Part shown: one piece after another, positions 13,928 to 21,669 of the stretch
Layout of the letters: each line of letters opens with the position of its first letter
Position numbering within the stretch: position 1 is the stretch's first letter
Source: CAIQPO01 sp964648275
GTDB taxonomy: Bacteria > Patescibacteriota > Microgenomatia > UBA1400 > MFAQ01
DNA length: 33,593 bases
Assembly: GCA_964648275.1 (NCBI GenBank)
Contig: CAZYOB010000010.1
Coordinates: forward strand, 1 to 33,593
Reading direction: 5' to 3'
The notes under the pieces: model-generated
Database searches by the model: none
What the model was told of the DNA's origin: nothing
What the model saw: the letters and a program-made list of their open reading frames with translations, nothing else
Made by a program: the position numbers and the translations under genes

Positions 13928-14839
13928 ATGGAACAATTACCACCAAGTGGAGTAAGTGTGACTACGCATGAGCCTGAACTTCAACCGGAACCTCAAGTAG
14001 AGAAGAAGTCCGTGTTTGCAGAGGCAAGGGAAAGAAGAGAGGCAAGGAAAGAGAAAAAGGGACAAGGTTGGAAAAATTTAAAGGAAAAACTTAAGGAATT
14101 TGGAAATAAACTTAAAGATGCCAGTGAGGTTGGAGGAGAAATAGTCAGGAGCCCAGATCTGTGGGGCGCAGCTGTCAAGGAGGGAGTGGATGCAGTCGTT
14201 GAAAAGAATAGCCAGATAGTTGATAAAGTGAGCACAAGATTGGCTGGGGTGTGGGAAGGAGCTAAGGCCGAGTGGCATAAACAGGGTGAGGCGATGGGCA
14301 AAAAGGTCGATGGATATTGCAATCGGGCGAATGAAGCTATCGACAAGAAAAATGGTGAAGTAGTAACAACTGTTGATGGCTGGGGAAAAGAAATGGTCAA
14401 TTCTTTCGGCAGGGAGGTGGCTGGGCCTGTGATCGAGGTCTTCTTTATTCCCGTCGTACAAACCATAGATGAGGCTCATAGGTTGGTATCCGATATTGGA
14501 TCAAGAGCATTGGATGCGTTGGCATCTCCAATTGAGAGTGTAACCAGCCGTGTGTTAGCAGTAGCTGAAATTCCAGAAGTGAAGTTCATTAGAGAAATGG
14601 GAGAGAGAGCTAGAACTTCTGAGGGGAAAATGAATTGGTTTAGACGTATGGAAGCAAAGATTGGAGGATGGATAGACAAGGCAGTGAACTTATCAAACGA
14701 CCTGTCTTTGGATTCTAAGCAATTAAGAGCCGATGCAAGGTCAATTAAGGAATGGTATGCAAGGAATAAGGGAAGCAGAAATGAGACTATTCAGGCTGCC
14801 GGTGCGCTTGCCGGGCAAATGAAGCAAGGAGTTTTATAA
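13928..14839 (+). CDS. Hypothetical helical protein, charged N-terminus (303 aa)
   Basis: No family recognised. The first 25 residues are Pro/Glu/Gln-rich and disordered, then comes a very basic helix (about 28-65, AEARERREARKEKKGQG), then amphipathic helices with regularly spaced Gly/Ala/Val resembling membrane-surface or apolipoprotein-like repeats (SEVGGEIVRSPDLWGAAVKE). A short hydrophobic stretch (VAGPVIEVFFIPVVQTI) lies near 163-179. No signal peptide. The start has no Shine-Dalgarno. TTGACA at 13871 with GTAAAT 17 nt later may be the promoter. It forms an operon with the next gene (15 nt apart). Confidence 0.7.
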   Translation: MEQLPPSGVSVTTHEPELQPEPQVEKKSVFAEARERREARKEKKGQGWKNLKEKLKEFGNKLKDASEVGGEIVRSPDLWGAAVKEGVDAVVEKNSQIVDKVSTRLAGVWEGAKAEWHKQGEAMGKKVDGYCNRANEAIDKKNGEVVTTVDGWGKEMVNSFGREVAGPVIEVFFIPVVQTIDEAHRLVSDIGSRALDALASPIESVTSRVLAVAEIPEVKFIREMGERARTSEGKMNWFRRMEAKIGGWIDKAVNLSNDLSLDSKQLRADARSIKEWYARNKGSRNETIQAAGALAGQMKQGVL

Positions 14840-14854
14840 AAATATAGAAAAAAG

Positions 14855-15520
14855 ATGGATAAACAAAGTTTCGTAAATTACATAAAAACTCTAGCTTTAA
14901 GCCCAGAAATGGAACAAGCAGTCATGAGTTATATAGAAAGTCATGAATTCGGAGACAAGATGGTAGAAGACGTGGCCATGATCCTTGAAACGGCGGCCGA
15001 TCACGCAGACATGGCTGCAGAAGAATTAGATAAGGTGATAGCTGAAATGGAGACCCTTAAGAGCGATATTCAGGATAGTAAAGAGGAATATGAAAATGCA
15101 ACCGATGAGGAAGATATCAAATATATGAGTGATGTTTCAACGGTGTTGGATGAAGAAATTGCCTCGATGGGTCAGGAACAGACACAACAGGCTGCTGAGC
15201 AGGAACCTGTTGAGGAACAAAAACAGGATGAACCGGTCGTCAACGAACCGGAGTCATTAACCCCGGAGGTAGCGCCTGAAGTTGAGGCTACTGAAGCGAT
15301 TACCCCTGCTGAAAATGCTCAACAAACAGAACAATCGACGGATATGAATGCTTTTTCACCAGCGCCACAAACAGGGGAGTTACCTCCATTACCCCCACTC
15401 CAACCAGTGGAACAACCCCTGATGGCTTCAATGCAACCTAGACTTCCAGAACAACCTTCAATAATGGGAACGGATCAACCGACGGACAGTCCAGTAACAC
15501 CTCAACCGCCCACATTTTAA
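14855..15520 (+). CDS. Hypothetical acidic coiled-coil protein with a Pro-rich tail
   Basis: A 221-aa protein. Residues 1-110 or so are helical and acidic, with a likely coiled coil at about 50-105 (AAEELDKVIAEMETLKSD). The rest is low-complexity Glu, Gln, Pro and Thr, ending in PPLPPLQP and similar runs. No signal or membrane segment. It is the second gene of the unknown operon; the charge is opposite to the basic N-terminus of its partner at 13928, so the two may bind each other (inference). Only an A-rich stretch precedes the ATG. A strong terminator follows. Confidence 0.7.
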   Translation: MDKQSFVNYIKTLALSPEMEQAVMSYIESHEFGDKMVEDVAMILETAADHADMAAEELDKVIAEMETLKSDIQDSKEEYENATDEEDIKYMSDVSTVLDEEIASMGQEQTQQAAEQEPVEEQKQDEPVVNEPESLTPEVAPEVEATEAITPAENAQQTEQSTDMNAFSPAPQTGELPPLPPLQPVEQPLMASMQPRLPEQPSIMGTDQPTDSPVTPQPPTF

Positions 15521-15540
15521 AATATATTTTTAGTTAAAAG

Positions 15541-15562
15541 CCCCCTGGAAACGGGGGTTTTT
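15541..15562 (+). terminator. Terminator of the operon 13928-15520
   Basis: CCCCC (15541-15545), loop TGGAAAC, GGGGG (15553-15557), then TTTTT. Confidence 0.85.
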
Positions 15563-15668
15563 GTTACCCTTGTTAGTAAATATTAAATGTGTTCGGATGT
15601 AGAAAATTATACGTATTCACCGATTTATAATTTAACACCCAATGTGGAGAGGTGGGGGTTATTAGCAC

Positions 15669-15693
15669 AAAAAAATACCCGGTGTTACCCGGG
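15669..15693 (-). terminator. Terminator of the gene at 15710-15982
   Basis: CCCGG/CCGGG stem (15678-15682, 15689-15693) with a 6-nt loop, followed on the minus strand by TA and seven T residues. Confidence 0.85.
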
Positions 15694-15709
15694 CGGAGAG
15701 CTTGTTATT

Positions 15710-15982
15710 TTAGGCGACCTGACTATTATTTTCGAAGGCTTCAAGTTCTGTGATGGCCTCAAGGGCATATAAATGAATATAATAGTCAACGGCTTTGAAG
15801 CAAATGATGGTTATGCAGAAAAAACCAACGGTTAATAGAAGGAAGGCAAGAGCTGGAAGAAGCGTATGAGATGCGACAGCTACGATCGTCAAGATAAGGA
15901 AGGTGAAGGTATTGAGGCCAAAAAAGGCGGCAGTGTCGATCATGGTGTTTGCCTTCATCCGAGTTAGAGTTGATTTTCTCAT
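15710..15982 (-). CDS. Small membrane protein with two transmembrane segments (90 aa)
   Basis: Two long hydrophobic stretches lie at about residues 15-37 and 41-64, flanked by a basic N-terminus (MRKSTLTRMK) and an acidic C-terminus (ITELEAFENN). No family recognised. GGAGGT lies 5 nt before the ATG. It has a consensus promoter (16026-16054) and its own terminator (15669-15693), so it is a self-contained unit between the operon at 13928 and the sortase. Confidence 0.7.
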   Translation of the reverse strand: MRKSTLTRMKANTMIDTAAFFGLNTFTFLILTIVAVASHTLLPALAFLLLTVGFFCITIICFKAVDYYIHLYALEAITELEAFENNSQVA

Positions 15983-16025
15983 TCCAACCTCCAGGAAGTG
16001 AATTTTAAGGGTACAAGTAGGGTGA

Positions 16026-16054
16026 ATTATACCCTATATAAACTAGTGGAGCAA
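16026..16054 (-). promoter_or_regulatory. Promoter of the gene at 15710-15982
   Basis: Minus strand -35 TTGCTC (16049-16054), 17-nt spacer, -10 TATAAT (16026-16031), in the context TTATATAGGGTATAAT. A closely similar TTATAGGGTATAAT precedes the gene at 3599. Confidence 0.7.
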
Positions 16055-16061
16055 GAATGAG

Positions 16062-16709
16062 CTAGTTTGTTCTATTGGCATAAACGAAGTAGCGAACCGG
16101 TGAGTTCCACAGTTGGCAAGTGTAGAGAATGAGGTTCGCTTTATAGTCGGTGATGGCAGTACCTGTTTCGGTTGAGTAAACAGTGTACTCATATTCTCGC
16201 TGTTCCCAGACAAATTTAATTTTGTCCCCGGAGACCAGTTGTGGCAGACTATAGAAAGAATTTAATTTTCTGAAAGCGGCCGACCATTCCAGATAACCCC
16301 AGCGGTGGGCAGCAAGAATTACCGGTTGTCCAGGGCGATCGGGAGTCCCGAAGTTGGGGACACGCCAAATTCCCTGCTTTAAGATAGTATTCCAATCGGC
16401 GCCTTCGTGGATTTCTCCTCGTACACCAATTTTCTCGATTATAAGGCCATCTTTTTCAGGAAGTGAAGGGTCGAAGTCGGGAAGTGTAATCGGGGTTGGT
16501 GTGGGTGCGGGAGTCAATGTTGGGGACGGTTGGTTTATCGTACCAGGCTCTTCGGTGACGGTGTAGGCGATCGTAGAGGCTAGTGTTTCCGAGGCACGAG
16601 GAGAAATTCTGTAATATACATGTGGCCAAACAGGGAGAAGAGCAAAAACAACTGCGAGTGTCCAGAGGGAGATGCCGCTGACCAAAAAGAACTTTTTATG
16701 GAGTCGCAT
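16062..16709 (-). CDS. Sortase family transpeptidase
   Basis: A 215-aa membrane-anchored enzyme with an N-terminal helix (about residues 7-27), a Pro/Thr-rich linker (56-76) and a sortase beta-barrel. The catalytic triad is visible: H135 in LAAHRWGY, C198 in LILYTCQLW, R206 in SPVRYFVYA. Sortases cut a short C-terminal motif of surface proteins at Thr and join it to the envelope or to pilin subunits. The protein at 13300 carries a possible non-standard motif and is a candidate substrate. TAAACT ends 5 nt before the ATG and there is no Shine-Dalgarno. Confidence 0.9.
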   Translation of the reverse strand: MRLHKKFFLVSGISLWTLAVVFALLPVWPHVYYRISPRASETLASTIAYTVTEEPGTINQPSPTLTPAPTPTPITLPDFDPSLPEKDGLIIEKIGVRGEIHEGADWNTILKQGIWRVPNFGTPDRPGQPVILAAHRWGYLEWSAAFRKLNSFYSLPQLVSGDKIKFVWEQREYEYTVYSTETGTAITDYKANLILYTCQLWNSPVRYFVYANRTN

Positions 16710-16798
16710 AGTTAAGTTTAGCAGTAAATTGGCGTAATTTGGGTGATGATATGCTAGTTGGTAGATTGATATATATTGCTAGACTTATAATCATCAAC

Positions 16799-16827
16799 TT
16801 GACAATTTCAGGCATGGGTGATACTAT
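16799..16827 (+). promoter_or_regulatory. Promoter upstream of rho
   Basis: -35 TTGACA (16799-16804), 17-nt spacer, -10 TACTAT (16822-16827). Transcription would start near 16834, leaving a leader of about 248 nt before the rho ATG. Confidence 0.75.
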
Positions 16828-16833
16828 ACTGAC

Positions 16834-17081
16834 TAGTTAGATATACTTTGAGTTTACTGAAGGTGGAATGGGTTTGGCTAGCAGTGCCAATTTTGGACCG
16901 GCGCTGCACGATAGCCTTACGCGCTTCACCCTTAGTGAACTTAAGGCTTTCCGCTCACTTGACAGGGGGAAAGTAATATTCCATAATCCTGCTTAGTTCC
17001 CAATTGTTTCCTCATTTCTAATCGAGACATATTTAATGGATCCGTTCCCAAAAATCTTATCAAATAATTAAACCTAAGTTT
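16834..17081 (+). promoter_or_regulatory. Structured 5' leader of rho
   Basis: The leader can close with GTGGAAT (16863-16869) pairing ATTCCAT (16978-16984). Inside are a hairpin GCAGTGCC/GGCGCTGC (16881-16888, 16900-16907) and a two-step hairpin AGCCTT/AAGGCT (16913-16918, 16943-16948) enclosing TTCAC/GTGAA (16925-16929, 16935-16939). A G-poor, C/T/A-rich stretch (about 16990-17081) follows, of the kind Rho can load on. No known riboswitch class was recognised. Autoregulation of rho by termination in its leader is known in E. coli; a similar role here is an inference. It might also be an independent RNA. Confidence 0.45.
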
Positions 17082-18503
17082 ATGGCTGACGATGCCAAAG
17101 TTCGTGTTAAAAAAACTATTGCGAAAGAGGCTGCTGAGCCTGCAGTAGTAAAAACTCCAGTAATGGAGAAGCCAGAAGTGACCGAGGAAAAACCTGTTGT
17201 CGCTGAGCACAAAGCTCCCGTAAATGCGCCCGCAGCTCCTGTGGTTGTAGCTCCTGCTGTCCAGGACAGACCTTATTACATGAGGCCTCAACAGTCCAGG
17301 CAGATGTATTCACAAAGACCGGTAATGAGACCTGCTTACCAACAAAGACCCACTCCAGAGCCCGTAATCACCGAAGAGGTGACCGGGATCGTCGACGTGC
17401 TTGGTTCTGACGGAAGAGCAGTGGCAAGGCCGGATTTCAAACCAAGTGAGAACGACATCTTTATCAACTCGGCGATGAGCAGACAGCTAAGACTCAGGTC
17501 GGGAGATATCGTAATAGGTTTGGCCAAACGCCCCAGAGAAGGCGAGCAGTATTGGGGAATGATCCAGATCTCGAAGGTCAATGGTGTCGAGCCTTCGAAA
17601 ATGATGGACAGGTCAAGATTTGAGAAAGGAACACCTATATACCCCTTCGAGAAGATCAAGCTGGAGACGGGTAAGGAAACCGTTTCTACCCGCCTTATCG
17701 ACCTCGTTGCTCCAATCGGTAGAGGACAGAGAGGTTTGATCGTATCTCCACCTAAAGCAGGAAAGACAACTGTATTAAAGGAGATTTCATCCGGGATCGC
17801 CGCCAACTATCCAGAAGTCCATATCATGGCAGTTTTAGTGGGTGAGCGTCCGGAAGAGGTGACCGATATTTCAAGACACATTGCCGCAATCACTAAAAAT
17901 AGTGAGATGCCCGGTGAAACGGCCGCCAGTAATTTTGATGAAAAAGCCGAGGAACAGACAAAAGTAGCCGAGATCGCACTCGAGAGAGCCAAGAGATTGG
18001 TCGAGCTTGGCAAAGACGTGGTCATCCTCCTGGACTCAATTACCCGCTTGGCACGTGCATATAACCTGGCTATTCCGACATCAGGAAGAACACTTTCCGG
18101 TGGTTTTGACCCGGCAGCTCTATATCCTCCCAAAAAGTTCTTCGGAGCAGCCAGAAAGATCGAAGGTGGAGGCTCTCTAACCATCATCGGAACAGCCTTG
18201 ATCGATACCGGATCGAGAATGGATGATCTGGTTTATGAAGAGTTCAAGGGCACTGGTAACATGGAGTTGCATCTTGATCGTAGGTTGGCCGAGAGAAGAA
18301 TCTACCCGGCAATTGACGTGATGAGAAGCAGCACTCGCAGAGACGATCTGTTGTTCGACTCAATGGAATACCAAAGCGTTATTTTGATGCGTAGAATGCT
18401 GGATGTTTTGGGTGACGGTGAGCGTACAGAGGTAATGGTTTCCAGATTGGCGAAGACTAAGACTAACAAGGAGTTCCTTGCCTCACTTAAAGACGGAGGA
18501 TAA
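17082..18503 (+). CDS. rho: Transcription termination factor Rho
   Basis: A 473-aa hexameric RNA helicase that ends transcription. An OB-type RNA-binding domain lies at about 98-170 (GIVDVLGSDGRAVARPDF), Walker A PPKAGKT at 223-229, GERPEEVTD at 254-262, Walker B VVILLDS at 313-319, then LSGGFDPAALYPPKKFFGAAR and GTGNMELHLDR. All ATPase and secondary RNA-site motifs seem present. The usual helical Rho_N domain is absent; instead residues 1-97 or so are low-complexity, first Lys/Glu/Ala/Val/Pro-rich, then Arg/Tyr/Gln/Met/Pro-rich (66-90). The start has no Shine-Dalgarno. A terminator follows at 18525. Confidence 0.96.
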   Translation: MADDAKVRVKKTIAKEAAEPAVVKTPVMEKPEVTEEKPVVAEHKAPVNAPAAPVVVAPAVQDRPYYMRPQQSRQMYSQRPVMRPAYQQRPTPEPVITEEVTGIVDVLGSDGRAVARPDFKPSENDIFINSAMSRQLRLRSGDIVIGLAKRPREGEQYWGMIQISKVNGVEPSKMMDRSRFEKGTPIYPFEKIKLETGKETVSTRLIDLVAPIGRGQRGLIVSPPKAGKTTVLKEISSGIAANYPEVHIMAVLVGERPEEVTDISRHIAAITKNSEMPGETAASNFDEKAEEQTKVAEIALERAKRLVELGKDVVILLDSITRLARAYNLAIPTSGRTLSGGFDPAALYPPKKFFGAARKIEGGGSLTIIGTALIDTGSRMDDLVYEEFKGTGNMELHLDRRLAERRIYPAIDVMRSSTRRDDLLFDSMEYQSVILMRRMLDVLGDGERTEVMVSRLAKTKTNKEFLASLKDGG

Positions 18504-18524
18504 AGTAAATTTTGAGTTAAAAAG

Positions 18525-18547
18525 CGCCACCTTCGGGGTGGCGTTTT
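18525..18547 (+). terminator. Terminator of rho
   Basis: CGCCACC (18525-18531), loop TTCGG, GGTGGCG (18537-18543), then TTTT. A run of A on the other side makes it usable also for the converging DUF4012 gene. Confidence 0.85.
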
Positions 18548-18568
18548 GGTACAAAGTTGAATTAAGGC

Positions 18569-19879
18569 TCAGAATTGAACCGTGGTAGAGGATGTCAGCG
18601 GATAAGAGTAAGATTTGCCCTTGAAGATGATCGATTGAGGAGAAGAAGTGAGGCCGTTTTGTTTGAGAAGGGTAAGGTGATAGGGAATCTGAGCGGAACC
18701 GGTGGCGAGGAAATAGGAAAGGTCCACGGTGCTGAGCGTGCCGGCTGCGGTGGTATGGAAGAAGCCGATCTCCGTCAGGCCATATTTATTGGTAGTAGTA
18801 ATCACCTGTTGGGGAATGTGTGGAGTGGCGGAGGGTGATGATTGGTTGGGGAGGACTTCGATGTTCCAGGCGTCGGAGGGGAGGTAGAAGCGAAGGTAGC
18901 TGATGTAGTGACCGGAAAAATCAAAGGGAGGGTTGGGGTTATGTCCGGTACTGGTGTTGTTGAGAATGAGGTGAACACGGTGACGGTAGGTGCCGCTCTC
19001 TTCATAAATCGTATGTTCGGTAGACCTCTGGATACAACAGTTGGCTTTGTTGGCGCCTAAATTTGCTTCGACCAGCAAGTAAGTGTCAAGCGGTCCGGGA
19101 TTCAGTGTTCCTGCCCAGCCTTTCTCGATGAGGAAGTCTTGAAAAGTTTCGTCTTGTGAGTTGAGTAACAGATTGCTGTGGTCAAGCTCATTTTTAACTA
19201 TCAGAGCAATCCTTGCATGTTGAATCGGGTCGAGAGTGAGGAATTTTTTCTTCAGAGCCTTACCGACGGCAGTAAGAGCATCTTTTTTTTGAGTTGAACC
19301 GGGGAAAAAATCAGTTTCCGCTTGTGATTGAAGGAAGGTGTAAACATTTTGGGGAGTGATCTCCGCCTGATATTCCCTAACACTGAAAGGACCGACAATA
19401 TCGAGAATTTTCTTGATTGTGGTCAGGTTGAGAGTGACCAGAATATCCGGATTTGTCTCACCACCTTTTTCCAAGAACCAGCGGATAGCCATTGCTGTTG
19501 TAGGAAAGTCAGGTTCCCAGTCAGCATTGGCCAGTTCCCAGGTACCATGCTTGAAGGCCTCCTGAATTGGAGCTGGTGGGTCGACGTAGCCATCCAGTTG
19601 GCCATTGGGGACATAGATATCCTGAAATGATAGGTCGAGATTGGGTCTGTATCTGGGTGAGGTGATCGTCAGTTTGGCAAAGGAGCCGGCGAAGCCACCA
19701 TTGGCTCGTATCTCGGTGTCGTTTTGCAGCAAGATGGTATAGGTGGTGGGTTTTTCTACTCCGAGAAGGTATTTGAGGTAAGGGAAAAACGGTTTGGTGT
19801 AGATATAGGCAGAGACCAAGCTAACAGAGAGGAGGATGATAAGAGTGGTGACAATCAGTTTGATGTGAATCTGGCGCAC
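18569..19879 (-). CDS. DUF4012 domain protein
   Basis: A 436-aa protein with an N-terminal membrane anchor (about residues 7-27) and a large outer domain. YTILLQNDTEIRANGGFAGS (47-66) is the conserved opening of DUF4012, and the segments after it (FQDIYVPNGQLDGYVDPPAP, WEPDFPTTAMAIRWFLEKGG) also fit. The function is unknown; relatives occur next to surface-polysaccharide genes, as here. The start is GTG at 19877-19879 with TACAAT 6 nt upstream and no Shine-Dalgarno. It is divergent from the FkbM gene, with only 22 bp between the start codons, so the two promoters must overlap. The stop is TGA. Confidence 0.85.
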   Translation of the reverse strand: MRQIHIKLIVTTLIILLSVSLVSAYIYTKPFFPYLKYLLGVEKPTTYTILLQNDTEIRANGGFAGSFAKLTITSPRYRPNLDLSFQDIYVPNGQLDGYVDPPAPIQEAFKHGTWELANADWEPDFPTTAMAIRWFLEKGGETNPDILVTLNLTTIKKILDIVGPFSVREYQAEITPQNVYTFLQSQAETDFFPGSTQKKDALTAVGKALKKKFLTLDPIQHARIALIVKNELDHSNLLLNSQDETFQDFLIEKGWAGTLNPGPLDTYLLVEANLGANKANCCIQRSTEHTIYEESGTYRHRVHLILNNTSTGHNPNPPFDFSGHYISYLRFYLPSDAWNIEVLPNQSSPSATPHIPQQVITTTNKYGLTEIGFFHTTAAGTLSTVDLSYFLATGSAQIPYHLTLLKQNGLTSSPQSIIFKGKSYSYPLTSSTTVQF

Positions 19880-19901
19880 ATATTTATTGTAGACTAAGGA
19901 T

Positions 19902-20576
19902 ATGGGATTGAAGCAGAAAATAATAAATTCACCGTTTTATGATTGGTTTGGGAAAAGGAGCTTCTCCCAAGCCGGAGAAGACATCATTGCTTCTACCGAA
20001 TTGAGGAGGGGAAGAGGATACTATGTAGACATTGGGGCGTACCATCCAAAACTATTTTCCAATACCTACTTTTTCTACAAGAGGGGGTGGAGAGGGTTGG
20101 TGGTTGAACCAAACCCCGAAATGGTGAGGTTGTATAAGGAGATTAGGAAGAAAGATGTGGCTCTGGGAATAGGGGTTGGAGGCAAAGATGGGGCGGAGGA
20201 TTACTACATGTTTAAGGATTCGGCGGCCAATACATTTGATCCGGGGGCAGCAGAAAGAAATAAACAGTCAGGACGAAAGATGATTGGAAAAAAACCGGTT
20301 GCAATTTTACGTCTATCTAAAATTTTGGATGAGTATTTGCCAAAAGGTCAGAGAGTTGACCTTTTAAGTGTGGACACCGAGGGGATGGATGAGGAAGTTT
20401 TGAGATCAAATGACTGGAAAAAGTATCGACCGAGGGTGGTCATCTGCGAAGATCTGCAGTATTTTTGGGAAAAGCCACTTAAGTCGGGGGTGGCAGTGTT
20501 GATGGGTGGTTTAGGATACCGACTGGTGGGAATGACTCCCTACTCTCTGGTTTTCAAGGATGAGGATGAGAAATAG
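19902..20576 (+). CDS. FkbM family methyltransferase
   Basis: A 224-aa SAM-dependent methyltransferase (Methyltransf_21). FSQAGEDIIAS at 21-31 is the family start, YYVDIGAYHP (40-49) the SAM-binding motif I, GLVVEPNP (65-72) motif II, and VDLLSVDTEGMDEEVL the conserved central part. FkbM enzymes O-methylate sugars or polyketides, so methylation of a surface glycan fits the neighbourhood. TAGACT ends 6 nt before the ATG; AAGGA is too close to be a Shine-Dalgarno. Its last 66 bp overlap the end of the converging GT87-like gene. Confidence 0.9.
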   Translation: MGLKQKIINSPFYDWFGKRSFSQAGEDIIASTELRRGRGYYVDIGAYHPKLFSNTYFFYKRGWRGLVVEPNPEMVRLYKEIRKKDVALGIGVGGKDGAEDYYMFKDSAANTFDPGAAERNKQSGRKMIGKKPVAILRLSKILDEYLPKGQRVDLLSVDTEGMDEEVLRSNDWKKYRPRVVICEDLQYFWEKPLKSGVAVLMGGLGYRLVGMTPYSLVFKDEDEK

Positions 20577-21629
20577 GAGCAGAAGGCCGAAGGTGGCATG
20601 TGAGTAAAAAGGGTTAGTCATCGATAACTTCTGAGGATCTTTCAGATTTAAATTGATAAGACTGAAGCTAAGGGCTGTAAGAAATAGGGTCGATTTGTTT
20701 TGTTTGTGAGAGATAAGAATTAAAAAGGCGGGCAGTGACCAGAAGAGATAGTGTTGCCAGGTGATCGGTGAGGTAAGCAGGATGGCTACAAGAAAAAGGG
20801 AGAAGGTTAGGGGGTTGTGCTTGGCCTTTAAGGAGGAAATAAAGACGAGGATCCAGACCAGACCGGAAAAAGCGAGGTTTAGAATACCGGCAATTTGTTG
20901 ATTGGTTAAGCGAATAAAGAGGCCGGCAAGGGAGGTGTTGTAGTAATAACCCGAGTAATTGGTGGACATATTAACGAGTGATTGCAGGAAAGATTTGTTC
21001 AGTGGATGAGGAAATAAAAGGTCGATATATAGGTTCAGTGATAGTAGACCCAATAAAAAAACGGGAAGCGATTTGGTATTTTTGGTCAGGATGAGGTAAG
21101 GAATCAAAAGAAGAGGATTTACCTTAAGGATGACAATCAGGGAGAGTATCAACCCTGTAAGGTGAAGCTTTTTTTGAGAAAGGAAGTGGAATATACAAGC
21201 ATACCCGAGAAATACAAGAAAGTTCACCTGACCCTGCGCCAGTGCATATTTGACAGGAAACGTTTGCAGGGAAATGAGGAAGAAAATGGTCGCGAATACG
21301 TTTGAGTCTTTCTTGAGCGCATAGCCGGAAAAAATATTTAAAGCCAGGAAGAGAGAGATAAGAGAGATGGTAGTCCAGAGGAGCTTGCTTAAGTCCGGCG
21401 GCAGAAGAGACAGGGGGATAAAAAGAAGGAGTGAAGCGGGTGGATATACCTGGGTCGGGTAAGTGAAGTATGGATCTTGACCGGAGAGGAGATTCTGGGC
21501 AGCTTTAAGATAATAAGAATAATCCTGAAGATCGGAACGAAGAGTGAGAGAAATGGTCCGGATAGCAAAAACTGACAACAAAAGGAGGAAGAAGATGAGG
21601 ACTTTTCCGCGATTAGTAGTCGTTGACAT
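20511..21629 (-). CDS. GT87-like polyprenol-dependent glycosyltransferase
   Basis: A 372-aa integral membrane protein with about ten hydrophobic helices. Near the N-terminus, RSDLQDYSYYLKAAQNLLSG and PYFTYPTQVYPPASLLLF match the conserved acidic loop of GT87/DUF2029 mannosyltransferases, which use lipid-linked mannose; the actual sugar is unknown. The start is placed at the ATG at 21629 (SMSTTTNRG); the frame extends to 21683 but that would overlap the divergent M23 gene. The 3' end overlaps the FkbM gene by 66 bp. Confidence 0.8.
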   Translation of the reverse strand: MSTTTNRGKVLIFFLLLLSVFAIRTISLTLRSDLQDYSYYLKAAQNLLSGQDPYFTYPTQVYPPASLLLFIPLSLLPPDLSKLLWTTISLISLFLALNIFSGYALKKDSNVFATIFFLISLQTFPVKYALAQGQVNFLVFLGYACIFHFLSQKKLHLTGLILSLIVILKVNPLLLIPYLILTKNTKSLPVFLLGLLSLNLYIDLLFPHPLNKSFLQSLVNMSTNYSGYYYNTSLAGLFIRLTNQQIAGILNLAFSGLVWILVFISSLKAKHNPLTFSLFLVAILLTSPITWQHYLFWSLPAFLILISHKQNKSTLFLTALSFSLINLNLKDPQKLSMTNPFYSHATFGLLLLFLILILENQRVGSHSHQSVS

Positions 21630-21669
21630 GCTACAATATTTTCCGCTACCTTTAATCAAGTAGCAAGTA

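Noticed and set aside
15587..15772. 61-codon + strand ORF after the terminator at 15541
   Set aside because: No ribosome site; it runs through the terminator and the end of the well-supported minus-strand gene at 15710.
16834..16990. rho leader as 6S, SRP, tmRNA or RNase P RNA
   Set aside because: None of the conserved sequences of these RNAs (e.g. the SRP tetraloop region or RNase P core) was seen.
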